A stretch of 64,000 bases of DNA, taken from Lentzea nigeriaca (lineage in GTDB: Bacteria > Actinomycetota > Actinomycetes > Mycobacteriales > Pseudonocardiaceae). Below the pieces are notes generated by a model that searched no databases, was not told the origin of the DNA, and was given only the letters and a program-made list of their open reading frames with translations. Where the stretch lies: assembly GCF_016907955.1 (NCBI RefSeq), contig NZ_JAFBCX010000001.1, positions 124,001 through 188,000 on the forward strand, written 5' to 3'. A program made the position numbers and the translations under genes. This document shows positions 23,732-33,216 of the stretch, piece by piece; position 1 is the first letter of the stretch, and every line of letters begins with the position of its first letter.

Positions 23732-24388
23732 ATGAACAGCCATGCAGGTGACCTGGTCGACATTCTGATCGCGGACGACCACCCGGTCTACCGCTCCGGC
23801 CTGCGCACATTACTGAGCGGGATCCAGTCACTCAGAGTGGTCGGGGAGGCCTGCACCGGGACGGAGGCGTTGACCATGACGTATCGCCTGCGTCCGCGCC
23901 TGGTGCTGATGGACGTCAATCTCCCCCGAATCAACGGCATCGAGGCGACCAAGACAATCGCCAGCAAATGCCCCGACACCTCCGTGATCATCGTGACGAT
24001 GCTGGAGGACAGAGAAACCTTTTTCGCGGCGATGCGCGCGGGCGCCCGCGGATATCTGTTGAAGGGCGCCACCACCGAGGACGTCAACCGGGCGATCGAC
24101 ACCGTCTGCTCCGGCAGCCTGCTGTTCGACCCGTACGTCTCGGACTGGGTGGTCGAGTACCTGACCAAGCCGCAGGCGTCCGGCAAGCCGTTCCCCGAGC
24201 TCACCGACCGCGAACGCGCCGTGCTGGAGCTCGTCGCCGACGGCAAGAGCAACGCGGCCATCGCACGCGACCTCGACCTCTCGATCAAGACCGTGCGCAA
24301 CTACCTGTCACGGATCTTCGCGAAGCTACGCCTCTACGACCGCACCGAGGCCGCCGTCCAGGCCCGCCGAGCCGGCCTGGGCCACTGA
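23732..24388 (+). CDS. NarL/FixJ-family response regulator
   Basis: The 218-residue regulator has a receiver domain with acidic Asp15-Asp16, phospho-acceptor Asp61 in LMDVNLP and a conserved Lys in YLLKGA. A C-terminal LuxR helix-turn-helix follows (LTDRERAVLELVADG, then SNAAIARDLDLSIKTV). It should be phosphorylated by the kinase just upstream and bind promoters of nearby operons. Codon 27 is TTA (23810-23812), so translation may depend on a developmental tRNA-Leu(UAA). Likely targets are the type II PKS operon or the long spacer upstream, but this is inference. Confidence 0.93.
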   Translation: MNSHAGDLVDILIADDHPVYRSGLRTLLSGIQSLRVVGEACTGTEALTMTYRLRPRLVLMDVNLPRINGIEATKTIASKCPDTSVIIVTMLEDRETFFAAMRAGARGYLLKGATTEDVNRAIDTVCSGSLLFDPYVSDWVVEYLTKPQASGKPFPELTDRERAVLELVADGKSNAAIARDLDLSIKTVRNYLSRIFAKLRLYDRTEAAVQARRAGLGH

Positions 24389-24463
24389 CGTTCTCCGCGC
24401 GAAAAGCACCGAGCCTCTTCCACCCTGATCTTGTGGGTGGGCGCGGCCGAACATGGCGAAGCT

Positions 24464-24625
24464 CTGTTCCACCCAGCCAGGATCACGTTGTCCCATCGCA
24501 CCCTCGACCACCTCGCGCGCCTGATCCGCCGCCACCGTGCCGCGATCGGTTCCCGCCCGCGCCGGTTCACACCCGTCGGCCAAGCCTCCCTTGTACTCGC
24601 GCGCCTGCACGACGGCGGCACCTGA
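24464..24625 (+). pseudogene. IS5-type transposase N-terminal remnant
   Basis: A 53-codon stretch ending at TGA 24623-24625 reads LFHPARITLSHRTLDHLARL, then IRRHRAAIGSRPRRFTP and QASLVLARLHDGGT. This strongly resembles the N-terminal helix-turn-helix region of actinobacterial IS5-family transposases (a strand, a 'SHRTL' helix, an RRFT helix, a LVLARLH helix). The remainder of the transposase, including the DDE catalytic domain, is absent. It is a decayed insertion fragment between the response regulator and the structured element at 24659. Confidence 0.65.
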
Positions 24626-24658
24626 CGCACCCGATCGCGACGATGGAAAGGCTCGCCA

Positions 24659-24844
24659 CTAGATGTCCCGCGCCGGAAATCCGTAGCAGAAGCCCAGTCT
24701 TGCTTCTTTGGCACGCGGGGGCCTTTCGTCCGCTCCGAGAGTACGAAAGCTCCCCGCGTACTCTTCAGCACCGGCGTGTCGTGGCTGGACACGCCGGGTA
24801 GTGAGGAACGACTTCGTTGCCGGATCTCCGGCGCGGGACACTAG
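24659..24844. repeat. 186-bp inverted-repeat-bounded, multi-hairpin element (MITE-like)
   Basis: The outer arms at 24659-24683 and 24821-24844 are near-perfect inverted complements (about 22 of 24-25 positions). Inside are three more hairpins. AGAAGC/GCTTCT sits at 24688-24693 and 24702-24707. ACGCGGGG plus CTTTCGT (24713-24729) faces ACGAAAG plus CCCCGCGT (24743-24759). A perfect 10-bp CCGGCGTGTC/GACACGCCGG lies at 24771-24780 and 24788-24797. The right arm overlaps the stop codon of the nitroreductase-like gene. It could be a MITE, a structured RNA or an elaborate terminator. No coding potential. Confidence 0.75.
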
Positions 24845-25320
24845 CGCGTTGGGGTGAGGCGGACGACGGGGATGTCACGGTCCGTCTTGTTCTGCATGGT
24901 GTCGTAGAGCCGATAGGACTGCACCAGCTGCGGCCACAACTGCTTCTTCTCGTCGGACGAGAGCAACTGTGCGCGCATCTTGCGGGTGTGCCCGTCGATG
25001 GTGAGCTCGACCTCCGGGTTGGCCAGCGCGTTGCGCACCCAGGACGGGTGGTTCGCGGCGCCGGCGTTGGTCGCGACCACGAGCCGGTTCTCGCCGTCCG
25101 GGATGGTGATCACCGGATGACTGCGCGGCTGGCCCGACTTGCGGCCGATCGTGGTCAGGATGCCGAGCTTGTTGCCGCCCATGGTGGACATGACCCGGCC
25201 ACCCGTCAGCTTCAGGATGGCGCGGTGGGTGCCGGTGAAGAACCGTGCGAGCAAGCGGTCGAAGGAGCTGAGCTGCTTGCCGCGCTTGCCCTCTGGCGGC
25301 AGGCCGGTGGATCGGTTCAT
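24841..25320 (-). CDS. Deazaflavin (F420)-dependent nitroreductase-family protein
   Basis: The 159-residue split-barrel protein resembles the Ddn/DUF385 deazaflavin-dependent family. Marks are GNKLGILTTIGRKSGQPRSHPV (seen as LTTIGRKSG and QPRSHPVITI), VVATNAGAANHPSWVRNALANP, and VELTIDGHTRKMRA. These proteins bind F420 and reduce quinones or activated aromatics. ATG 25320 has an AGGGGAGG site just upstream on the minus strand, excluding the longer frame. It is divergent from the type II PKS operon and could protect against or reduce aromatic quinone products. Its stop codon lies inside the inverted-repeat element. Confidence 0.85.
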   Translation of the reverse strand: MNRSTGLPPEGKRGKQLSSFDRLLARFFTGTHRAILKLTGGRVMSTMGGNKLGILTTIGRKSGQPRSHPVITIPDGENRLVVATNAGAANHPSWVRNALANPEVELTIDGHTRKMRAQLLSSDEKKQLWPQLVQSYRLYDTMQNKTDRDIPVVRLTPTR

Positions 25321-25510
25321 GAACGCCTCCCCTCGGTTCGAGCTTAGGGATACCCACCCGTGCGTCCCACTCAACCTGTCACGTCGTGAAAGACGGTGGC
25401 GGGCAAGAAGTCCCACGGCGCGGAGGACGGTCGGCTCACGACGGTGGGATTGAGGGGGAGTGAACTCGAACTCGAGGCGGTCCACAGCAGACACTCGAAG
25501 GGCGGGATTC
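25321..25510. promoter_or_regulatory. Divergent promoter region of the type II PKS operon
   Basis: This 190-base spacer separates the F420-family gene from the polyketide operon. It contains the palindrome TCACGTCGTGA at 25379-25389. The 15-base string TCACGTCGTGAAAGA recurs at 15580-15594 inside the MarR gene. It is a candidate operator only. The operon's first ATG at 25511 is preceded by GAAGGGCGGG. Confidence 0.4.
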
Positions 25511-25831
25511 ATGAACAGGTCACTGATCGTCGCGAAGATCGCTCCCGGCGCGGAGGAACGCGTCGCGGAGATCTTCGCGGAGTCCGACCGCACCGACCTG
25601 CCGGACGTCGCGGGCGTGCTGCACCGGTCCCTTTGGCGGCTCGGCGATCTGTACGTGCACCTGCTCGAGACCGAGCAAACCGGGCAGGAGGCGGTGGAGG
25701 AGGCGCGGCGGCACCCCGAGTTCAAGCGGGTGAGCGAGCTGCTGAGCCCCTACGTCACGCCGTACTTGCCCACCTGGCGGTCGCCGAAAGACGCGCAGGC
25801 GCAGCGGTTCTACCTGTGGGAGCGGCCGTGA
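25511..25831 (+). CDS. TcmI-type polyketide cyclase
   Basis: The 106-residue protein matches the TcmI cyclase family (PF04673): a ferredoxin-like fold starting MNRSLIVAKIAPGAEERVAE, a SLWRLGDLYVHLLE strand, and a C-terminal TWRSPKDAQAQRFYLWE typical of TcmI and WhiE-VII. These enzymes close a late ring of non-reduced tetracenomycin-, spore-pigment- or pentangular-type polyketides. ATG 25511 starts the conserved first strand; the frame extends upstream without homology. It is the first gene of a fourteen-gene operon and overlaps the carboxylase start as GTGA. Confidence 0.92.
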   Translation: MNRSLIVAKIAPGAEERVAEIFAESDRTDLPDVAGVLHRSLWRLGDLYVHLLETEQTGQEAVEEARRHPEFKRVSELLSPYVTPYLPTWRSPKDAQAQRFYLWERP

Positions 25832-27459
25832 CGACCGCGCAGGCGCTCGACTGGCAGCGGTGTGCCGGGTGCCGGACCCTGCACTACGCCAAGAAGCTCG
25901 CGCGTTGTCTCGGGGTGTGCCCGGACTGCGAGCACCACCATCGGCTCACCGCCGCCGAACGGATCGAGCAGCTCGTCGACGCCGGCACGTTCGTGCCCGC
26001 TGGAACGAGGGCCGTGGTCACCGACCTGCTGCGATTCCCCGACTACCGGGCGCGGCTCGCCAAGGCCCGCGCCGAGACGGGGCTGCCGGACGCGGTGCTG
26101 TGCGGCACCGGCCGCATCGCTGGCCGTGCCGTGTCGCTCGCGGTCATGGACTTCCGGTTCATGGGCGGCAGTCTCGGCGCCGCGGTCGGTGAGCTGATCA
26201 CCAGGGCCGCCGAAACCGCTGTGCGCAAACGTGTTCCGCTGCTGATCGTGACGGCCTCCGGTGGTGCGCGCATGCAGGAGGGCGTGCTCGCGCTCATGCA
26301 GATGGCCAAGGTGAGCCAGGCGATCGCCGGTGTCCGCGACGCCGGGCTGCTCACCGTCAGCCTGGTGACCGACCCGACCTACGGCGGCGTCGCGGCGTCG
26401 TTCGCGACGAACTGCGACGTGATCGTCGTCGAGCAGGGCGCGCGGATGGGTTTCGCCGGGCCACGGGTCATCGAGCAGACCATCAAGCAGAAGCTGCCGG
26501 CGGACTTCCAGACCGCGTCGTTCCTCCTGGCACACGGCCAGGTCGACGCCGTGCTGCACCGGCGGGACCTTCCCGGCTGGCTCGGCGCCTTGTTCGCCGC
26601 GACCTCCGGCGGCGCCGAATGGGTGACCGAGCGGGACGACGACGGCCTGGTGCGCTCCGCGAAGTCCCTGCCGTCCCGGGACTCCTGGGACGTCGTCACC
26701 GCGGCACGGGACACCGCGCGGCCGACCGCGCTCGACCACATCAGCACCGCGCTGGACGGGTTCGTCGAGCTGCGCGGTGACCGGCTCGCCGCGGACTGCC
26801 CCGCGATCGTCGCCGGCTTCGCCACGCTCGACGGCAGGCCGGTCGCGGTGGTGGGACACCAGAAGGGGCACGAGACGGCGGAGCTGGTGGCGCGCAACTT
26901 CGGGATGCCGCGGCCAGAGGGCTACCGCAAGGCGTTGCGGGTCATGGAGCTCGCCGCCCGGCTGCGCATCCCGATTCTGGCCTTTGTGGACACTCCCGGC
27001 GCCTTCCCCGGCCAGGACGCCGAGGAACACGGCCAGTCGCTCGCGATCGCGGCGAACGTCCTGCGCATGTTCGAGCTGGACACGCCGATCGTGACGGTGG
27101 TGACGGGCGAGGGCGGCAGCGGCGGCGCGCTGGCGCTGGCCGTCGCCGACCGGGTGCTGATGTTCGAGAACAGCGTCTACTCGGTGATCAGCCCGGAGGG
27201 CTGCTCGTCGATCCTCTGGGGTGACGCCAAAGCCGCTCCGGAGGCGGCGCGCGCGTTGCGGATCACCGCACGTGAGCTGCTCGAGCTCGGCGTCGTGGAC
27301 GGCGTGCTGCCCGAACCGGCGGACATCCGCACCGCCGTGACGGCGGCGTTCGCCGAGCTGAACGGGCGTGAGGACCTGATCGGCTCACGCAGGGACCGGT
27401 TCCGCGCGTTCGGAACGGTCGGCCTGCTCATCTCCGAAGGCGGTGAGGTGGATGGATGA
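25828..27459 (+). CDS. accDA: Acetyl-CoA carboxylase carboxyltransferase, fused beta-alpha (AccDA)
   Basis: The 543-residue fusion has an N-terminal AccD-like beta half with a zinc-binding ribbon (CAGC near residue 12 and CPDC near residue 33). A carboxyltransferase core follows, with GGSLGAAVGELI and SGGARMQEG. An AccA-like alpha half follows from about residue 290 (ALDHISTALDGFVELRGDR, GHQKGHETAE, PGAFPGQDAEE, GEGGSGGALALA). With the biotin carrier and biotin carboxylase downstream it forms a pathway-dedicated acetyl-CoA carboxylase that supplies malonyl-CoA. GTG 25828 overlaps the cyclase stop. Confidence 0.93.
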   Translation: MTTAQALDWQRCAGCRTLHYAKKLARCLGVCPDCEHHHRLTAAERIEQLVDAGTFVPAGTRAVVTDLLRFPDYRARLAKARAETGLPDAVLCGTGRIAGRAVSLAVMDFRFMGGSLGAAVGELITRAAETAVRKRVPLLIVTASGGARMQEGVLALMQMAKVSQAIAGVRDAGLLTVSLVTDPTYGGVAASFATNCDVIVVEQGARMGFAGPRVIEQTIKQKLPADFQTASFLLAHGQVDAVLHRRDLPGWLGALFAATSGGAEWVTERDDDGLVRSAKSLPSRDSWDVVTAARDTARPTALDHISTALDGFVELRGDRLAADCPAIVAGFATLDGRPVAVVGHQKGHETAELVARNFGMPRPEGYRKALRVMELAARLRIPILAFVDTPGAFPGQDAEEHGQSLAIAANVLRMFELDTPIVTVVTGEGGSGGALALAVADRVLMFENSVYSVISPEGCSSILWGDAKAAPEAARALRITARELLELGVVDGVLPEPADIRTAVTAAFAELNGREDLIGSRRDRFRAFGTVGLLISEGGEVDG

Positions 27460-27904
27460 GACCGCGGCACGTCTCGCCGAGCTGCGCGAGCACACCAGCA
27501 GGCTCGCGAACGGCCTGCGCGGCACCCTGCGCAGGGTCAGCGTGAGCGTCGGTGACGCGACCATCGAGGTCGAGTGGCAGCCGCAGCCCGAACAGGCTGT
27601 CGCACCGGTCGGGACCGGGCAGGTACCGGAACCCGCTCAGGAGGCCGAGGAGACCGACGAGTGCGTGCTGGTGCGCTCGCCCATGGTCGGCACCTTCTAC
27701 CGCGCGCCGAGCCCGGACGCACCGCCGTTCGTCGAGGTCGGTGCCGTGGTCAAGGCCGGGCAGCCGATCGCGGTGATCGAGGCGATGAAGCTGTTCAACC
27801 CGATCGACTCGGACGTGTCCGGAGTCGTGGTCGAGGTGCTGGTCGAGGACGCGGCGCCGGTCGAGTTCGGCCAGCCGCTGCTGCGGGTCAAGGCCGAGGA
27901 GTAG
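27452..27904 (+). CDS. accB: Biotin carboxyl carrier protein (AccB)
   Basis: The 150-residue protein has a variable N-terminal region with a Pro/Glu-rich linker (residues 50-70). Its C-terminal biotinyl domain has the motif EAMKLFN, where Lys113 is the biotinylated residue and the usual following Met is Leu. ATG 27452 overlaps the AccDA stop; a GTG three codons earlier is possible. It lies in an unbroken accDA-accB-accC order inside the type II PKS operon and carries CO2 for malonyl-CoA formation. Confidence 0.92.
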   Translation: MDETAARLAELREHTSRLANGLRGTLRRVSVSVGDATIEVEWQPQPEQAVAPVGTGQVPEPAQEAEETDECVLVRSPMVGTFYRAPSPDAPPFVEVGAVVKAGQPIAVIEAMKLFNPIDSDVSGVVVEVLVEDAAPVEFGQPLLRVKAEE

Positions 27905-27906
27905 AG

Positions 27907-29270
27907 ATGTTCGGCAAGGTGCTGATCGCGAACCGCGGCGAGATCGCGCTGCGGGTGGCACGAACGTGTCGTGAGCTGGGCATCGGCACGGTCGGGGTGC
28001 ACTCGTCCGCGGACGCCGATCCACGCTACCTCAGGCATTTCGACGAAACCGTCCACATCGGACCCGCGCCGGGTGCGCGGAGCTACCAGAGCATCCCGGC
28101 CGTGATCGAGGCGGCGTTGCAGACCGGTGCGGACGCCATCCACCCCGGCTACGGATTCCTCTCGGAGGACCCGGACTTCGCCGAGGTGTGCGCGACGCAG
28201 GGCATCACGTTCATCGGCCCGCGTTCCGAGGTGATGAGCGAGCTGGGCGACAAGTCGTCCGCGCGGCGGATCATGCGGGCTGCCGGCCTGTCGTTGCTGC
28301 CGGGCAGCGTGGAACCGAGCCCGACCGTCGAGCACGCCCGCGCCACAGCGAACGACATCGGTTATCCGGTGATCATCAAGGCGTCCGCCGGCGGTGGCGG
28401 CAAGGGCATGGTCGTCGTCAACGGGGACGCCGAGCTGGACGAGGGTTACCAGCGGGCGCGCCGGACCGCGCGGGTCGTGTTCGGTGACGAACGCGTCTAC
28501 CTGGAGCGGTACCTGGCCAAGGCCCGGCACGTCGAGGTGCAGGTGCTGTGCGATGGGCAGGGCAACGGCGTGCATCTGGGCACGCGCGACTGCTCGGTGC
28601 AGCGCAGGCACCAGAAGCTGATCGAGGAGGGCCCTGCGCCGGCGCTCACCCCGGCCACGGCCGACGCGATGGCCACCGCGGCCGTCGCGGCCGCAACGAA
28701 GGTCGGCTACAGCGGTGTCGGCACGTTCGAATTCCTGGTCGACGACCGCCAGAACTTCTACTTCATGGAGGTCAACACGCGGATCCAGGTCGAGCACCCG
28801 GTCACCGAGATGATCACCGGGGTGGACCTGGTCCGCGAACAGCTCCTCGTCGCGGCGGGTCATCCGCTCGCGATCACCCAGCAGGACATCGCGTTGACCG
28901 GCGTCGCCGTGGAGTGCCGGGTCAACGGCGAGGACCCGGCGCGCGACTTCGTGCCGACGCCGGGAACGCTCGACCGCTTCGACGTGCCCGGAGGTCCGTT
29001 CACGCGGATCGACACGCACGCGTTCGCGGGATACGTGCTCGGTCCGCACTACGACTCGCTGCTCGCGAAGGTCGTCGTCTGGGCGCCGGATCGTGAGACG
29101 GCGATCAACCGGATGGACCGGGCACTGGCCGAGTTCGACATCGCGGGAGGCGGGGTCGCGACGACGATCCCGTTCCTGCGCCAGGTGATGGCAGAGCCCG
29201 AGTTCCGCAAGGCCGAGCACGACACCGGTCTGGTGGAACGGATGCGGGCGAACCAGCAGGAGGTAGCGCA

Positions 29271-29274
<4 letters not shown>
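27907..29274 (+). CDS. accC: Biotin carboxylase (AccC)
   Basis: The 455-residue enzyme is complete. It has an N-terminal FGKVLIANRGEIALRVART, PGYGFLSED, an ATP-grasp glycine loop KASAGGGGKGM, RDCSVQRRHQKLIEE and the catalytic EVNTRIQVEHPVTE. Length and motifs match stand-alone bacterial AccC. It carboxylates the AccB biotin with bicarbonate and ATP. The start is two bases after the accB stop, and its own stop overlaps the ACP start (GTGA). Confidence 0.95.
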
Positions 29275-29991
<717 letters not shown>

Positions 29992-30027
29992 CCCTCTTCG
30001 GCCGACTCTCTTTGGGAGAACATCGAG

Positions 30028-30444
30028 ATGACCACGACGCACAAGACTGTCGCCTGGAGCGACTGCGAGCCCAATCGCCGGCGTGGCGCGGAGATCCGGG
30101 TCGTGCTCGGACCGGCGACGGTCGGGAGCACCTCCGGGTTCATGGGCGTGGCGACCGTCCAGCCCGGCGAGAGCATCGCCGAGCACTACCACCCGTACAG
30201 CGAGGAGTTCCTGTACGTCGTGTCCGGGAAGCTGACCGTCGACCTCGACGGCGAGCCGGTCGAGCTGGGACCCGACGAGGGCGTGCTGGTGCCGATCAAC
30301 ACCCGCCACCGGCTGCGCAACAACGGAACCGAGGTCGTGCGGGCGGTGTTCCACCTGGGCCCGCTCGCGCCGCGGCCCGAGCTCGGGCACGTCGACACCG
30401 AGACCGCCGAGGAAGCCGCCGCGTTCACCGCGAGGCAGCGGTGA
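30028..30444 (+). CDS. TcmJ/RemF-type cupin polyketide cyclase
   Basis: The 138-residue single cupin has metal-site motifs [22 protein letters not shown] (seen as EHYHPYSEE and VVSGK) and a second motif with [13 protein letters not shown]. Cupins of the TcmJ/WhiE-II class assist later ring closure in aromatic polyketides, and RemF is a zinc-dependent relative. A GGGAGAA site precedes ATG 30028. The stop overlaps the KS-alpha start as GTGA. Together with TcmI- and TcmN-type cyclases it completes the non-reducing cyclase set. Confidence 0.88.
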   Translation: MTTTHKTVAWSDCEPNRRRGAEIRVVLGPATVGSTSGFMGVATVQPGESIAEHYHPYSEEFLYVVSGKLTVDLDGEPVELGPDEGVLVPINTRHRLRNNGTEVVRAVFHLGPLAPRPELGHVDTETAEEAAAFTARQR

Positions 30445-31703
30445 GGCGAACCGTCGTCACCGGCATCGGCGTCGTCGCACCCGGTGGCGTGAACCGCAAG
30501 GCGTTCTGGTCGATGCTGACCGACGGACGCACCGCGACCAGACGCATCAGCCTGTTCGACCCGACGCCGTTCCGGTCCCAGGTGGCCGCGGAGTGCGACT
30601 TCGACCCCGTGGAGGCCGGACTGTCCGCAAAGGACATTCGGCGATGCGACCGGTACGTGCAGTTCGCACTTGCCGCCGCGGCAGAGGCGGTCGCCGAGAG
30701 CGGTCTGGAGTTCGACGAGGAGCTGCTCGACCGCACCGGTGTCGTGCTCGGCTCGGCGGTGGGCGGAACCACAGCGCTGGAGAACGAGTACGTCGTGCTG
30801 AGCGACACCGGCCGGGACTGGCTGGTCGACCCGGCCTACGCGAGCCCGTTCCTGTACCAGGCGCTGGTGCCGAGCAGTCTCGCGGCCGACGTCGCGGTGC
30901 GCTACGGCGCGCACGGGCCGGTGCAGGTCGTGTCGACCGGCTGCACGTCCGGCATCGACGCGATCGGGTACGCACATCAGCTGGTGCAGGACGGCGAGGC
31001 CGACGTGGTGATCACCGGAGCGGCGGAGTCACCGCTGTCCCCGGTCACCGCGGCGTCGTTCGACGCGATCAAGGCCACCACGCCGGACAACGACCACCCC
31101 GAACGCGCGTCGCGCCCTTTCGACCGCGACCGCACCGGGTTCGTGCTCGGCGAGGGCGGGGCCGTGCTGATCCTCGAGGAGCTGGAGCACGCACGGCGCC
31201 GTGGCGCGCCGATCTACTGCGAGGTCACCGGATATGCCGCGCGCAGCAACGGGTTCCACATGACCGGGTTGCGGCCGGATGGCATCGAGATGTCCGTCGC
31301 GATCGATCACGCGATGCGCCAGGCGCGGCTCGACCCGCAGGACGTGTCGTACATCTGCGCGCACGGCTCGGGAACCCGGCAGAACGACCGGCACGAGACC
31401 GCCGCGTTCAAGCGGTCGCTCGGTGAGCACGCCTACCGCGTCCCGATCAGCTCGATCAAGTCCATGATCGGGCACTCGCTCGGCGCGATCGGCGCGCTGG
31501 AGATGGCCGCGTGCGCGCTGGCGATCAGCGGCAACACCGTTCCTCCCACGGCGAACTGGGCCAACCGCGATCCCGAGTGCGACCTCGACTACACCCCGAA
31601 CACGGCGCGCGAGCTGCCGGTCGACGTCGCGCTCTCGGTCGGCAGCGGGTTCGGCGGCTTCCAGTCCGCGATGATCTTCCAACGGCTGGAGGCGGTGACA
31701 TGA
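30441..31703 (+). CDS. Type II PKS ketosynthase, KS-alpha
   Basis: The 420-residue ketosynthase retains the full triad: Cys168 in STGCTSGID, His308 in HGSGTRQND and His345 in SMIGHSLGA. The sequence [11 protein letters not shown] at the start and [17 protein letters not shown] are typical of KS-alpha from aromatic polyketide clusters. It pairs with the CLF that overlaps its stop (ATGA) to make a poly-beta-ketone from malonyl-ACP. GTG 30441 overlaps the cupin stop. No malonyl transferase or KSIII gene is nearby, so fatty-acid enzymes or another loading route must supply these. Confidence 0.96.
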   Translation: MRRTVVTGIGVVAPGGVNRKAFWSMLTDGRTATRRISLFDPTPFRSQVAAECDFDPVEAGLSAKDIRRCDRYVQFALAAAAEAVAESGLEFDEELLDRTGVVLGSAVGGTTALENEYVVLSDTGRDWLVDPAYASPFLYQALVPSSLAADVAVRYGAHGPVQVVSTGCTSGIDAIGYAHQLVQDGEADVVITGAAESPLSPVTAASFDAIKATTPDNDHPERASRPFDRDRTGFVLGEGGAVLILEELEHARRRGAPIYCEVTGYAARSNGFHMTGLRPDGIEMSVAIDHAMRQARLDPQDVSYICAHGSGTRQNDRHETAAFKRSLGEHAYRVPISSIKSMIGHSLGAIGALEMAACALAISGNTVPPTANWANRDPECDLDYTPNTARELPVDVALSVGSGFGGFQSAMIFQRLEAVT

Positions 31704-32893
31704 CCGCGGTCATCACCGGGATCGGCGTGGTCGCACCGAGCGGCCGCAGCGCCGCGGAGCACTGGGACACCGTGTGCGCCGGGGAGTCGCGGGTCGGCCC
31801 GATCACCCTGTTCGACGCGTCGCGGTACGGCACCAGGACCGCGGGCCAGGTCGAGGGCGACGTCAAGGGCGATGTCGACGGGCGGCTGCTGGTGCAGACC
31901 GACAGGTGGACGTGGATGGGGTTCGACGCGGCAGCCCAGGCGCTGGCCGATGCGGCACTCGACCTGTCCACTGTGGATCCGTACGACCTCGCCGTCGTGC
32001 AGGCCGCTTCGTCGGGCGGCAACCAGTTCGGCCAGTCCGAGCTGCAGAAGCTGTGGAGCAAACCGGAACGCCGGGTCGGCGCCTACCAGTCGATCGCGTG
32101 GTTCTACGCGGCCACGACGGGTCAGCTGTCGATCCGGCACCAGGCCAAGGGGCCGAGCAACGTGCTGGTGTCGGAGAGCGCCGGTGGGCTGGACAGTCTC
32201 CAGCACGCCGCGCGGCTCGTCAGCAGGGGTACACCGATCGTGCTGACCGGTGGGCTCGAGGCACCGCTGTGCCCGTACGCGCTGGCCTGTCAGCTCGCGT
32301 CCGGCCGGCTCAGCCCTGCCGACGAGTACCGGCCGTTCGACGCGGCCGCCTCCGGTTACGTGCCCGGCGAGGGCGGCGCGGTGCTGGTGGTCGAGGATCT
32401 CGAGCACGCGCTGGCGCGGGGCGCGCCCGTGATCTACGCCGAGATCGCCGGCTGGGGCTCGACCCACGACGGGACTCACGCGGGTCAGCCGTCGTCACGG
32501 CAGTACGGCCGGGCGATGCGGCTGGCGCTCGACCGCTCGGCCACCCGTCCGGAGGAGGTCGACGTCGTGATCCCGGACGCGCTGGGCGTCCCGGAGTACG
32601 ACCGCGCCGAGTCGGAGGCGATCCGCGACGTGTTCGGCTCGGTGCCGGTCACCACGCACAAGCCGCTGACCGGCCGCATGTACCAGGGCGGCGCCGCGCT
32701 CGACGCGGTGACGGCGGTGCTGGCCCTGCGGCACAACACGGTGCCGGTCAGCACGGGTGTGACACAGCCGGCACCGGGGTGCGAGCTCGACTTCGTGCCG
32801 GCCACCACCTCGTCCACTGTGGACAAGCTGCTGATCGGTGCGCGCGGGTTCGACGGGTACAACAGCTCGGTCGTGTTGAGGAGGGCGGCGTGA
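31700..32893 (+). CDS. Type II PKS chain length factor (KS-beta)
   Basis: The 397-residue KS homologue begins [14 protein letters not shown] and keeps the fold but lacks the active-site Cys. The position reads Ser160 within SESAGGLDS, where many CLFs have Gln. It forms the heterodimer that sets chain length with KS-alpha; chain length cannot be read by eye. ATG overlaps the KS-alpha stop, giving the usual one-to-one coupling. The Ser substitution is worth comparing with spore-pigment and pentangular CLFs. Confidence 0.95.
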   Translation: MTAVITGIGVVAPSGRSAAEHWDTVCAGESRVGPITLFDASRYGTRTAGQVEGDVKGDVDGRLLVQTDRWTWMGFDAAAQALADAALDLSTVDPYDLAVVQAASSGGNQFGQSELQKLWSKPERRVGAYQSIAWFYAATTGQLSIRHQAKGPSNVLVSESAGGLDSLQHAARLVSRGTPIVLTGGLEAPLCPYALACQLASGRLSPADEYRPFDAAASGYVPGEGGAVLVVEDLEHALARGAPVIYAEIAGWGSTHDGTHAGQPSSRQYGRAMRLALDRSATRPEEVDVVIPDALGVPEYDRAESEAIRDVFGSVPVTTHKPLTGRMYQGGAALDAVTAVLALRHNTVPVSTGVTQPAPGCELDFVPATTSSTVDKLLIGARGFDGYNSSVVLRRAA

Positions 32894-33216
32894 CCAAGGC
32901 GCGGGTGGTGTTCCTGATCAGGGTGCCGGAGGAGCGGGCGGACGACTTCCTCACGGCCTACGAGAAGATCCGCTACGAGGTCGCGGAGGGCGTGCCGGGA
33001 CACCTGGTGGACCAGGTGTGCCAGTCGCCTGCCGACCCGGAGCAGTGGCTGATCACCAGTGAGTGGGACTCGATCGAGTCCTTCGAGGCATGGGAGCGCA
33101 GCCCGGACCATCGCACGCTCGTGCGCCCGATGCGCGAGTGCATGTCCGAGGCCCGCTCGATCCGGTTCAACGTCCGTTGCCAGACAACCCGGCGCGATGC
33201 GGAGGACTCGCCGTGA
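32890..33216 (+). CDS. ABM-family (antibiotic biosynthesis) monooxygenase
   Basis: The 108-residue dimeric ferredoxin-like protein begins [20 protein letters not shown] and has SEWDSIESFEAWERSPDH. This is the pattern of cofactor-free quinone-forming monooxygenases such as TcmH and ActVA-Orf6. These oxidise a phenolic ring to a quinone with oxygen. GTG 32890 overlaps the CLF stop. Alternatively it may be a non-catalytic helper, since such small ABM proteins are also found as folding partners. Confidence 0.85.
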   Translation: MTKARVVFLIRVPEERADDFLTAYEKIRYEVAEGVPGHLVDQVCQSPADPEQWLITSEWDSIESFEAWERSPDHRTLVRPMRECMSEARSIRFNVRCQTTRRDAEDSP

